The notes beneath the pieces are model-generated. The model did not search any database and was not told the origin of the DNA. It saw only the letters and a program-made list of their open reading frames with translations. A stretch of DNA of 64,000 nt from Cervus elaphus (taxonomy: Eukaryota > Chordata > Mammalia > Artiodactyla > Cervidae). The position numbers and the translations under genes are program-made. Where the stretch lies: contig NC_057826.1 in assembly GCF_910594005.1 (NCBI RefSeq), forward strand, positions 85,433,163 through 85,497,162, written 5' to 3'. Below are positions 1 through 11,490 of this stretch, one piece after another (position 1 is the first letter of the stretch; the number at the start of each line of letters is the position of its first letter).

Positions 1-189
1 GGCTTCAGTCGTTGTGGCTCATGGGCTCAGCAGCTGTGGCTCCTGGGCTCCAAAGCACAGGCTCACCAGTTGAGGCGCATGGGCTTAGCTGTTCTGCGGC
101 ATGTAGGATCTTCTGGGACCAGGGATCGAACCCGTGTCTCCTGCACTGGCATGTGGGTTCTTTACCACTGGGCCACCAGGCAAGCCCAA
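1..189 (-). mobile_element. CHR-type tRNA-Glu SINE, cut by the window edge
   Basis: Antisense copy of the artiodactyl CHR SINE: the CAGCTGTGGCTC body, GGACCAGGGATCGAACCC (reverse of the B-box region) and GGGCCACCAGGCAAGCCC (reverse of the SINE start). It adjoins the 3' end of an L1. Confidence 0.88.
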
Positions 190-1371
190 TGCTTTTTCCC
201 TTGTGATGAGAACATGTAGGCTTTACTCTCTTAACAGCTTTCAAATATATCATGTTAACTATAGTCATTATTTTGTGCATCACATCCCCAGTACTTACTT
301 ATCTTAGAACTAGAAGTTTGTACCTTTTGACCATCTTTATCCAATTTACCCTTCCTCTGCCTCTAATTACCGACAAACTTTTTCCAATGAATTTTTTTTT
401 AAGATTCCACATATGAGATTTTGTCTTCGTCATTATCTAATTTACCTCAAACACTGTAATGCCCTAAAGATGCACCCATATTGTTATTAATGGCAGAATT
501 TCCTTTTTTATGGTTGGATAATATTCCACTGTATATATGTGTGTATCTATCTCACAACTTTTTTACTTATTCATCTGTTGATGGACACCTGGGGTGTTCC
601 CATGTGTTGGCTATTGTAAGTAATGCTGCTATGAACATGAGGGTACAGGTATTTCTTTGACTTAAGTGTTTTTGTTTCCTTCAGATACAGTCCCAGAAAT
701 GGAAATGCCGGATCACATGACAGCCCTATTTCCATTGTTTAACGAAGCTCCACATTGTTTTCCAGAGCAGCCTTACCAGTTTGCAATCCTACCAACAGTA
801 CACAGGGTTCCCTTTTCTCCACATCCTTGCCAACACTTATATCTTGTCTTTTTGATGACAGCCATTCTAACAGGCATGGGGTGATATGTTCACTGTGGTT
901 GTGATTTATATTTCCTTCCATAATTAGTGATGTACTTAATGGCCATCCGTATAGCTTCTTTGGAAAAGCGTCTATTCAGGTGCTTTGCCTATTTAACTTT
1001 TTTATTTTAAATTTTTATTATTTATTTATGGCTGCACGGGGTCTTCACTGTGGTGCACAGCCTGTCTCCAGTTGCAGTGAGCAGGGGCTGACACACGGCT
1101 TAGTTGCTCTGCAGCATGTGGAATCTTCCTGGACCAGGGATTGAACCCATTTCCCCTGCATTGGCAGGCAAGTTCTTAACCACCGGACCACCAGGGAAGT
1201 CCTCCTTTGCCTAGTTTTAAATTGGTTTGTTTTTCTTGCTTTTGAGTTGTATGAGTTCTTTATATATTTTGGATATTAATCCCTTACCAGATATATTGTT
1301 TGCAAATATTTTTTTCTCCTTCTGAAGAGTGTCTTTTATTTAGTTCTTTTGATCTTTGGACAGCTACTGTG
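190..1371 (-). mobile_element. L1 3' end (3' UTR plus ORF2 end), interrupted
   Basis: Antisense of the mammalian L1 end: the 3' UTR (AGAAGTTTGTACCTTTTGACC) is first, followed at 500-985 and 1205-1371 by the reverse of the ORF2 C-terminal region (ATAATATTCCACTGTATATA, TTGATGGACACC, CATTCTAACAGGC, TTATATATTTTGGATATTAA). It is old (L1M type), without coding capacity, and split by a CHR SINE. Confidence 0.88.
997..1204 (-). mobile_element. CHR-type SINE inserted in L1
   Basis: Antisense CHR SINE running from a T-rich tail to CCACCAGGGAAGTCC. Flanking repeats CTTTGCCTATTTAA (983-996) and CTTTGCCTAGTTTTA (1205-1219) are the target-site duplication inside the L1. Confidence 0.9.
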
Positions 1372-1386
1372 TGCCTTGTATGTGCC

Positions 1387-1583
1387 AGCTGGCTCAGTGG
1401 TAAAGAGCTCGTCTGCCAATGCAGGAGGCACGGGTTTGATCCCTGGGTCAGAAAGATCCCCTGGAGAAGGAAATGGCAATCCACTCTGGCATTCTTGCCT
1501 GGGAAAGCCCATGGACAGAGGAGCCTGGAGGGCTACAGTCTATGGGGTTGCAGAGAGTCAGACGAGACTGAGTGACTAAACAA
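1387..1583 (+). mobile_element. Bov-tA SINE
   Basis: Plus-strand ruminant SINE: tRNA-like head (TGGCTCAGTGGTAAAGAGC ... GGTTTGATCCCTGG), then GAAGGAAATGGCAATCCACTC, CCCATGGACAGAGGAGCC and a BovB-derived tail (GTTGCAGAGAGTCAGACGAG). It lies at the upstream limit of the L1. It marks the genome as ruminant. Confidence 0.93.
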
Positions 1584-1599
1584 CTGTGCCGGCTGCAGG

Positions 1600-1720
1600 G
1601 GGTGCAGGGCCTTCCTCACCACGCTGTTAGGCTCCTGGAGGGCAAGACTGGTGTTTCATCAGTCTCTGTGTTCCTCCCACTGTGCAACTGTAGTAACTGG
1701 CCCGGGAGCCACTTGCTACT
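1600..1720 (+). repeat. L2 LINE remnant
   Basis: TTAGGCTCCTGGAGGGCAAGACTGGTGTTTCATCAGTCTCTGTGTTCC has the sense pattern of the L2 3' end. A second piece of L2-terminal type follows at about 1930-1990. Confidence 0.55.
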
Positions 1721-2544
1721 AGTTTGCAAGAAGATAAGAAGCTATGCCAGGAAGTAAATCAGCACACAGCTTCTTCACAGAGGGAATTCTGCTATAAAAA
1801 ACTGTCAGGTGAACTAAATAGAAAACTTCCATACGTGCTTGATTTATATTCTAGCACAAACTCCTCATCTTGTGTTCAAGAAACTGTTCAGATATTATCA
1901 TTAGTCCACAGTCTGTATCTGAGTTGCACTAAACTGTAGCACCTAGCAAGCTATTCCGCATATAGAACGTGCTCAGCAAGGTTTGCTGAGTTAAAAGAAA
2001 TTTCTCCCAAACTCAAAGAGTAACATTGCTTAGAAGCTAATCATTTCTATAGTTGTGATAGTAAACTAAAAAGGTGAGAAGGTTTTGTGGCCAGATACAC
2101 TGCAGAACATACTCTGCCTTCAGTTTTTACCATAGATTAATGAAGCCAAGAAGCAGGAAGAGCTCACAAATTTTCACAGCTTCCCTTCAGAGAAACAACA
2201 GACAGGTGCAAACTGCTGGTGATTACTTCCTCTCTTCCTACTTGGTTTATCTGCACTGAGGTTTAGGCCCCAGTCAGGCCCCAGCCTCTGCGTCCAGACA
2301 CCAGCTCTCTGCTCCAACCACAGCCCTCCAGATGTAGGACGAGGCCAACGTGGAGGGGAATAGAAGAGGTGAGCTGAGTAAGCATCCTGGAAGGATGAAC
2401 AAACACAAACTGTTGACATTCTACGTTTCTTTGTGGGGTGTCTGTTTTAGTTTTGTTTCGGATTGGCTTAGCTGCAATTGTCACAACCATAATAACAACC
2501 CTCTGCCTACTATGCACCAATACATATTAGCTTTGATGTAGTGC

Positions 2545-2700
2545 TGAACAGTGCTATATTCTTCCTGGCTGTGTGACTCTAGGCAAGTCAATTATCCTCT
2601 CTGAGCCCTAGTTCAGTGTATCAGTAAAACGGGAATAAGAATAATCTTCATAGTGTTTGTGTGAATGTCAAATGAGATAAGATATACAAAAGATCTCTGT
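2545..2700 (+). repeat. MIR SINE
   Basis: Contains the MIR core in sense: GGCTGTGTGACTCTAGGCAAGTCA, CTCTCTGAGCCCTAGTT, GTAAAACGGGAATAAGAATAA and CAAATGAGATAA. Confidence 0.85.
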
Positions 2701-3059
2701 AAATACATGTGTACTTAAAAATGTGATCTGTTAAGCTTACTATTCTCTCTAAAGTAAAGCTTTTCTTTCTTTAAAGATTAGAAGACTTTCTGAATTTATC
2801 TGCAGCCACAAGTTGCATGCAAGAGTTGCTCCAATTTCAAGTAATTTCAGAGAAAATAGGTATAGTATGGATTTTGACTAGTGTGGATATTAGATATAAG
2901 CTGTGTCTCACGTATGTGCAGAGAGTAATACACTCAGAAAAATACTACAATGTCCTGCAAAGCGTGGCTCAGCTGTGACCCCATGCATAAAGCCTCCCCA
3001 GGCAACCCTGGCTGGAAGAAATCTTGCCTTTCTCAGAGCTCATGTACCTGTTAAATTCA

Positions 3060-3430
3060 TATCACTTCGGTTCAATAATTATCTATTGAGCATTCACCGT
3101 GGGGCTAGGGATTGGGCTAAATGCTGAGGTACAAAGATAAAGATGACCTGATCTTTTCCTCTAGGAGCCCGTGGTCTTGCTCATGGCCTGTTACGTGACT
3201 GCCACAAGGTGTGAAAACAACACTGACAGAGGTCCTTGGCCAGAAAGAAGGGTGACACACGGCAGGAAGGCAGCAGCCCTACTGAAGGAGGCCTGGGAAA
3301 GCGCTGCAGAGGCTGAGCCAGTCGGGCTCTGCAGGCTGCACAGGAGTTCACCACGTGGGTATAAGGAAAGCGCATTCTCGATGGAAGAAACAGCACATGC
3401 AAAGATATGACCATGTGAGGACGCCTCATG
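3060..3430 (-). repeat. L2 LINE remnant, antisense
   Basis: TTCAATAATTATCTATTGAGCATTCACC ... ATGCTGAGGTACAAAGAT is the reverse of the L2 terminus. GGAAAGCGCATTCTCGATGGAAGAAACAGCACATGCAAAG further on is the reverse of the more internal L2 region. Confidence 0.65.
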
Positions 3431-3539
3431 CACTAATGGACTGTCAGACTGTTAGGACCTAGGCTGAGTGTACAGGAGCGCAGAGAGGTGGAGGGCCAGG
3501 TGAAGGTGGGCGGAGGAGGCGCAGGAGGGCCTCTGGTGA

Positions 3540-3700
3540 GTCTATCTATCCTGCACTTGGCTGTTCATGTCCTCATATTCCTTGCTAGACTGGAAGCTAG
3601 TTGAAGGCAGGACGCAAGATTGACAAACTGTTTCCTCGGCATCAGGCAGGATGCTCTGCCCAGGGTAGACGCTCAACAAAGAAGGCTGGGTGTGTGCTCA
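3540..3700 (+). repeat. L2 LINE 3' end, sense
   Basis: CTAGACTGGAAGCTAGTTGAAGGCAGGA and GCTCTGCCCAGGGTAGACGCTCAACAAAGA follow the L2 3' terminal pattern. Just upstream an L2 lies in the opposite orientation. Confidence 0.65.
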
Positions 3701-5577
3701 GACGCACAGGTGTGACATTCTCTCCCTGTCTCATAAGAGCAGAAAAGGCTGCTGAAATACAAACCTGCACCAGACGTGCAGTGTGTTACAATTCAGCCAG
3801 GCCCCGGAAAGCTAGCCTCATGCCTGCCTTTGGTACTTAACCCACTTTCCAGATGACACGCGCTGCTGCCTGCACAGGTGAGCGGGAAAGGGGGCCACGT
3901 CCAAAGGCAGGAAGCCGAGCTGTCAGCCAGGGCTCTGCTGACCTCCCTGACAGGGGAAGGAGAAAGAACTTTCCAGTCCTGGAGCTGGCGCCTCAAGCCC
4001 TGCCAACGCCAGCATTCCAGGGCTGCTGATTTGCCTTCCCGAGAGCGAGAGTATTCCAGAGGCAAGCCTGTGGCTTAAAAAAAAAAATCATGTTTAATTT
4101 AAAAATTAGAAACTGGAGCAGGCTGTGAGCACAGGGGTTGATTGAAACAAAATTTAAATTCCTGTCAAGCCCATTTAAACACGGGGGCCCTTCATAGACA
4201 ATTAGCTGCTCCCTGTGAATGCTGAATAAACTCAGGCCTGGTCACTGCGAGCAGAGAGGCGCCTACTGTGAGGCGCTGAAAAAAAAATTAACTAAAATCA
4301 GGCTGTATGAAATATTCAGCCTTCCAGTATATCACAGGGGTTTGAAAGTGTAAACAAGACAAAAATCGATTCCTTAGTGCCCTCAAATCAAGCCCCCAAA
4401 ATGGTTAGGGCATCTGTTTCTGCTAAATTTTGTTTACATCGGCAGATTTGCCTTAATTGCAGTTGTTTATTTCTCATTGTCCCTGGGGCCCTAATCTCCC
4501 GATTACTAATACTTAACACTCATTTCACATCTAAAGCTACTTCTAATCCTCAACAGGTTTTGGGGGCTCTTAAAATTATTGAAACCGCAGAGGCGGGAGA
4601 GACAGCCTCTTTGTGAAAGGAACATTTTCTTATCTACTACCAGCTGGGCCCAATCATCACCAGGGATGGCTACAACAAAGGTGCTAAAAGGCTCTTCCAC
4701 AATGACTGCTGCTCCACTGGGGATTCAGAGGATAAAAAGGAGCTTTGATGGAAAAATCTGAACAAGAGGCTAAAGCAGTCCAGCCAAATAAAGTTACTGT
4801 CATAATCAAATGCTGTCAATCACCATGAAAATCCAATTAAAAATGTCTCAGCAGAGCCCTCTTAAGTGGAAAAATGTACCCTATGTATACAAATTTTTGT
4901 CAACTCCACACCAGTCCCACAATGAGAAAGTCCTCCTATTAACTGAACCCCCCTACCCCACCCCCAAAAGATGCTGGTCATTCAGAAGCAGTCTGAGGGA
5001 GCTGCGACACACACCGGCTATTGGTATACAATTAAAAGAGTTAATCGGGTTACATTTGAAAATTCCATTTTTATTTGTGTCGAGGGAACCTTTGCACGAA
5101 TAAACGAATGGTAACTTATTTTCCTACTTCAGAATCAGTGACCATTTATATTAAGAGAGCGGAGAAACAGTAAACCAGGATACTGGAAAGAAAGTAGTCC
5201 ATGCTCCGGCAAATGTCTCTCGGTAGACCATGGCCTAATGTTTAATTCTAATCTTGAAAATTAAATAGAGGACAGAAGGCCCAAATGTTTCTGCTGCCTT
5301 TCTGCAGTCTCTTAAACGGCCAAGTGAACCTCAAGTTATCTGCAGGCAGATCTGACCCCCCAAATAGCTGTCTACAGAAGGCCTCACTGAAACCACACAG
5401 CTCCTGGTCCCCCAAGGTCTCTCTCGAAACCGCTACAAACTAAAAAGCAGACAACCCATTAAACAAATCCAGCTGGTTACAACTGTAAATAGGGGGCTTC
5501 TAATAATTTTCCAGCCCTTGAAATTCCTGGCTAGACTCATTCACTATTGATAAGTATTGCATCGATTTATTGGAGTG

Positions 5578-5794
5578 CTGTTGATGTTATTGTTCGGTTG
5601 CTAAGTCGTGTCCGACTCTTTGCAACCCCACAGACTATAGTCCACCAGCTTCTCTGTCCGTGGGATTTCCCAGGCAGGAATACTGGAGTGGGTTGCAAAT
5701 TCCTCCTCCAGGGGATCTCCTCGACCCAGGGATCAAACCTGTGTCTCCTGCATTGGCTGGTGGGTTCTTTACCATTGAGCCCCCAGGGAAGCCC
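5578..5794 (-). mobile_element. Bov-tA SINE with perfect target-site duplication
   Basis: Antisense Bov-tA (GTTGCTAAGTCGTGTCCGACTC ... CCCCCAGGGAAGCCC). It is flanked by an identical 11-bp duplication TTATTGGAGTG (5567-5577 and 5795-5805), which suggests a fairly recent insertion. Confidence 0.95.
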
Positions 5795-6714
5795 TTATTG
5801 GAGTGTACTTACAGGAAAACAAGTTTGCTGCTTTCAATAGCAATTCCCAAATCACAGAGACTGGGCTTCAGGGTTGTTTTATATTCCCTCCCACAAGTGG
5901 CTGAATAACTCTGGATTTTTCAGCCTGATCTATTATTCCCAAGGACTGGGGGGCAGGGTGGCCCACATCTGATATGGTGATGGATAGAAGACCTTGGGGT
6001 CCCCTGCCGTCAGTCTAACCTGAAAAAACATGGTGCTGGCCAGGTGGTCTCTAAGTCTTGACTTTCTAATGACCTCTTGACTTGGAATGAACTGTCAAAG
6101 GTGAATTCTCCAGTGGTTAGAACACACGCCAAAGATCACAGGTGGGCTCTGAACAAGGCTTGCTTCACACTTTTGCTCTTCCTGTCCTTCCAGGGTGGAG
6201 AGCAGAGCCCTGGGGCCTGTTCTGATTGGTCTGGCTGCACTGGTCGTTAAAAGCTGTGAATGGTATCCAAGCAAACCATGTGATGTCCCAGAAATTCTAT
6301 TATTTTGGCACCAAATGATTTTCCCACATGACCTCTCATAGCAGAAAGTCAAACAAGAATCTCTGATCAGACCATGTAGTTCTAGTGTGGCCATCCTAAC
6401 TCATACTGAATATCAGAGCGCAGGATGGCATGTTCTTGGGTGAGTTTCCCCAACTTTACTCTGAGTTCCGAGAGAACAGGGACACATGATGTCATGTTTG
6501 TCTTTATGTCTGATTCAGTGTTTTACTACAATGAATTAGAGTGAGTGGCACGTGCAAAGAATAATTGATAGTGCTTTCTCTTCTTTTACTCAGAACAGAG
6601 AACATGCCTGAAAGAAAGCCAAATACGACTAAGCTAGGAACTGAATAAAAGATCAGGCTCTCCTTTCAAGGAACTCAATCTAGTGGTAAGGAGAAAAAAC
6701 GGTGTCAAACCAGT

Positions 6715-6880
6715 GAGTTTCACTTGGACAGTTTTTAAAAGCAGCAGCAACAAAAAGAGTCCTCAGTATCTGCTCCCTGGTCAAGTGCCAGAGATTCTCT
6801 GACTTGGGGTGGGATCTGGGCAGTTTTCTTTTAAAATCCACTCAGATGATTCTGATGAGTTAGGAACCCCTGGACCACAT
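6715..6880 (+). repeat. MER5A-type hAT-Charlie fossil
   Basis: AGAGATTCTCTGACTTGGGGTGGGATCTGGGCA, TTTTAAAATCCACTCAGATGATTCTGATG and AGGAACCCCTGGACCAC follow the MER5A consensus; its start is degraded. Confidence 0.65.
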
Positions 6881-9800
6881 GGGCCAAGCTGTGAATCTAC
6901 CATGAACATATATTTTATGTGATAAAGTGCTGTTTCAAGTTAGAGACAATAAATGGTGGAGGGATTCCGAGAAGGGAAACAGAGGAGTGGGGAAAGCTGC
7001 AGGGAGGACGAAGGAGAAGTCTGAGGACAGTGGAGAGGAGGGCATTCTAGGCTGAGGCCACCACCCAAATAACAGAAACTCCCTGCGAACTGAGCAACGT
7101 CAAAGGAGGAACAAATGCATAATACACTCAGAAGACCCAGCTCCGCCTGGGTGAGTGGACAGGACACTGAAAAGCGGCTCCACTGTTGCACTTCACGGCA
7201 TCCAAGGGAATCAAACTGTTCCTGTGGCCAAGGCCGTGCAGCCCCCATGCCCTGAAATGATGCTGGGAAGATGGCAGTCAGTTCAGTAAACTGAGAAAGA
7301 AGACTTGCAGGTAGGAGTTCAAAAATCGCAATCTTAAACAGGCAAATCATCACCATTTTGAGAGATCGGACTTGACTGATGGAGGAAAAAAGTTATCCTT
7401 AACTGGGAAATTAAAACTGTCAGATCACTATGATCAAGGAATGACAGATTTTTATCTGTCTGTATCTCTCTGGTTATGTGCATATATACAAATACATTCA
7501 CACGTATACACATGCATTTATCTGATAAAGTCTGGTGAAAAGATTAAGCAGTCACATCCTTGAAAAAACAAAGCTTACTTTCTGGGGTTATAATCTCTCT
7601 GTTCTCGCTGAAGTGCTAACATGTCATCAAAAATTCAAATTAAAGCTGTCTGATTCAGTGTGATCTCAAGCATCCAGACAGTGATTCTGCCGTTGTAATT
7701 ATGTGCAATTAAAAACTAAAATCAACTTCTTACTAGTGCCTTCCTATTTATAAGCAGACACAAAACAGATGCTTTTAATGGCCTTTAAAACTTGAAAATA
7801 ATAATAATAAAAAATTCATTACGTGGTTGTCCACTGGACCCTACGTGGAGCCCCCAGGCTTCTGTGACGTCTTTTGTGCTTGGAGAAAATAGTTAGTTGA
7901 AGTTTCAATGTTATCCAGTTTCCCTCTGCAAATCTGGGGTGTCTTGGCCAATGAGCTGATGTGCACTTCCCAATGGTGTCTGCAAGAACTGGTGGCTAGA
8001 CACACATGTAAGTCTGGCCCTAATGGTCTGTTTTCAATACATGGTCCATGTGATGCAGCAAACTAGCTAAAGGTAGTGAACTACCACCAAGTTCAGAATT
8101 GCTTATTAAACCATCACTAGTAGCTTAAAAAGCTTAGATTACAAGCACATGGTCCATGAGTACTGGGCAAGGGGTGTGTGTGTGGAAATGTGCTTTTCCT
8201 CTGTGCTTAGGGACTCAGTAAGCATTGGACCAAAATAAAGTGGAACTTCATCTTTGGTCCAGTTAGTAGAATATAGTGATAATGCTGAATTTTATTTGAG
8301 TCCTAGGCTCCCAGAAAGCAGTAACACGTGAGGAATCTCCCTACTCCCGTGTTAGCTCCAAAGACCAGTTGCTCTCACAGAGATCAGACCCCCATCCATC
8401 CCTCCGTAAGGCTGGCGGCTAACTCCCTGGTTCACCTGACTCCACAACCTTGGCTCCCTCCCTTTGCTTCAAGACATTCCTCACTAAGAAACATTCTCCC
8501 TATTGCAACAGCCTGACTACAATCATCTTCTGTGGGTTTGAGTCCCATAATAAAGCCATTTGGTCTGAATCCAGAAGTCACACTGGAATCTGAGTGCTGG
8601 AGACAAAAATCCTAACATGATGGTTTTTCCAATTTTTAAAAGGGACCCTGTCCAATTTATCACATACCTGGATTCGATTAGAGAACAACGCACCAGCCTA
8701 TCTGAAAATGTAATTATAATCGGGTTTTGGATAAGCAGAAAAGCTACCAGTGACAATGTAATTTAGAGGAGTTAAACAAGTTAACATCTCTTTGTAAGTA
8801 ATTAAATGTTTAAACAGATTTTTCTGGAATAGTTTGGTGTTTATTAGCCCCCAAACAATACCACCTCCAGTACATAAAGCCTTTTCTGAGAAATGAGATG
8901 CCTTCAAGTTTGCAGCTGCTAGAATTCAGATGAAGGGGAAAAAAAAAAAAAACCTTTCTAAAAGCACTATTTTGATTATAACTGACACTCCTCCCGCAAG
9001 ACCCCTATTTGCTTCTCTGGGGTTTCCAGCCCTGCTATTTACTTGCTTTCTAAGCAAAATGTCAAATTTCAATCACAAACTGCACTGTGTGCTTCTTCTC
9101 AGGTGCCTGAGTGGAAAACCAAACCTGAGGAAATGCTAAACGAGGATGCCCTGCTCTGGAATGTACCAGGAAATGCACAAAGTAACAGGCATGATTATGA
9201 GAACCTGAGGAGAAAACCCATGTTTTTAAACAATTACTAAAGCAGTATAGTGATGGCATAAAGACAATTTCCGCGCCAGCTTGTTTCTCTGAAATTCTCT
9301 CTGCCACTGAACAGCTAGAACAGATAATAACTATTAGTAAATCAAACTCCTCTGCAATATCCAGCTGTGCCTCACACATTTACATACAGATAGAATGGGT
9401 ATATGTTTTTAATATGTATGTGATACGTACTTGTAACACAGCCGAAGAGCATGGTACAAAGGAGGAGGAGAATGGCAATCGGATCAGCATGAGATAATAA
9501 AGTGGCCTAGATAAAGTATTAGCCAGCGATTGATCTCAAACCGGGAGGCGGCTTCTTCTGACCTGATTACTTACTATGCATAGATTCCATTAAATAGAGC
9601 TTAGACATGGAAAGCTTCTGGAAACACTCTAAATGCATAGAAGGATCTACAGCGCTCTGAACTGCATAGGTGCCCATGGCCCACACCGTCCTGGCTTGAG
9701 TTAAAGCCCACATTCAGGATAGGCTGAGAGGTTAAGGGGCTGCCTGACAGCTGGTGGGAAGCTCGCTGGCTGAGTCCCACAGGGAGCGCCCATCCCCTTC

Positions 9801-10099
9801 CTTCCCTCCCCCATGCCAGCGAGCATTTCACCCCCCAAATGCAGGCCCCCCTCCCGAGCAGCTCGCCTGGTCCTGGCCACAGGGCTCCTGTGATCAAAGT
9901 GGGAAGGAAGTGAGGAGCTGAACAATCATTTAGGGTCACGGTCCCCCTTTGAAAAACTGGTGACAGCCATGAGTTTCTCTTAAAAAAAAAAAAAAAAAAA
10001 ACAACACACATCCCCACAAGCATATGCAATTCGGAGTAATTTCAGGGGCTCTAACAGACTTCCGGAAGTCACTGACCCTAGGTCAAGCACTGCTTATCC

Positions 10100-10175
10100 A
10101 GTCCATCCCTTTCATTCTCAGATGAGGACACAGAAAGGGGAGAGGCAGGGGGAGCTGCAGACCAGGGCAGAGGCT
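10100..10175 (-). repeat. Possible MIR remnant
   Basis: TTCTCAGATGAGGACACAGAAAGGGGAGAGGCAGGGGGAGC resembles the antisense MIR core (CAGATGAGGAAACTGAGGC). Short and diverged. Confidence 0.4.
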
Positions 10176-11199
10176 TCTCTGCTAAGTCAGCCTGATCTTT
10201 ACTATAAAGGAACCGGGAAGGAAGATTAATTCCTCAGAAGGAATTCTCTGTGGTTCATACAAATGGTCTATACAGAAAGGTTGCTCACCAGGTGCCTTTT
10301 ACTTGAAAATATGTAAACGTATAATCTGAATAGCCAAGCCAGACACACACCTCTCCAGCTCCATGCCTTCATCTCAGGTCGTCTCTCTCCCTGAACGCAG
10401 GGGTAGGATCCTTACTGTTTTGCTTTGGGAAACCTCCCCCACCGCCTGCACATCACCATCCTCTCCCCTCGTGTTGCAATGCCATCAATGCTTTCCGCCT
10501 GGCAGAGGCTGCCCTTTCCCCACAGAAGCTGGAACAGGCTTGCTTGGTTGCCTGAAGCCTCTGAATACTGTCTGCCACTCCCTCAGAGTTTCTGCAGTGT
10601 GGAAACTTAGTTTTCTAAGTTTGCTGGTCTTCAGTCACACAGCCAAGGGCAGCACTGACGTAGGTCTTTTTTGTGCTTTGTATCAGGGTGACTTGAAATT
10701 GGGTTAATTATGGAATCATCATCAGAGGAGCAGAAAGAGTATATGTGTGGGGGTTCCTAACTGTCTGAATGTTCCTCGCTGTCTGCATGGCTGGTTTTCC
10801 TTTGCTTAAAGTCAGCAATAACTAGCTTTAAACGATAACTTGAAGAGTTACTCATGACATAACTCGAGGAGAGGGAGGATCTTCCCCAAGGATGAAGGAC
10901 TTCCCTGTAAGTGAGTAGGAGTCCACTCAGGAGAATGACTCAAGAAAAAAGGTACTGATGGGTGGCTGTGCCGCTTCTATGTCAAGTCAGAGTTTTCAGA
11001 CCTGGATCCTAGGGTTCCTTCTACTGGAAGTGGGATTTCTTAACGGATCACCCAGCATGTGGTGAATACATTGCCTATCTGAACCGAACCCTTGTGGCTT
11101 TGTGACTCCAACAGGCCAGTGTCAGTGGGATTTCTGTTCCGGCAGCACTGGAGGTTTCACATTGCTCGGAGAAGGTCTGGGGACTCAACACACTCATGC

Positions 11200-11490
11200 T
11201 TTGCCCATCCTTTCCTTTGCCCGGAATGACTCCATGCAAACTCTCTATTAAAATTCAATCCAACCTCCAAAGGCCCTTTTCAAATGCTACCTTCTCCATA
11301 TAGCTTTTCCCCATTTCTGAGGATCCCCACAGACCTCTGCAATTCTTTTCTAGTAGTTGGTTTATTCTAGTTACTTGCACAGGTGCCTTACCCTCTGCAA
11401 CACTGTATGTGGAGGCACACTCTGTTATCTTCCGAGTCTAGCACAGGACTCTGCACATGATAGTCTGTATGCATCTATTGAATTCAGTTG
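11200..11490 (+). repeat. L2 LINE remnant
   Basis: Sense L2 3' region: AAATGCTACCTTCTCCATATAGCTTTTCCCC, then TCTTCCGAGTCTAGCACAGGACTCTGCACATGATAGT near the end. Confidence 0.7.

Noticed and set aside
1387..1450. tRNA-like A and B boxes (also in the other Bov-tA and CHR heads)
   Set aside because: They belong to SINE heads; no anticodon arm or acceptor pairing of a real tRNA gene is preserved.
6940..7356. 138-codon minus-strand open frame
   Set aside because: Comes from a purine-rich low-complexity stretch that yields Ser/Leu/Pro-rich translation; no family match.
9601..10029. 142-codon minus-strand open frame
   Set aside because: Begins in a poly-A/T tract (run of Phe) and has no similarity I recognise.
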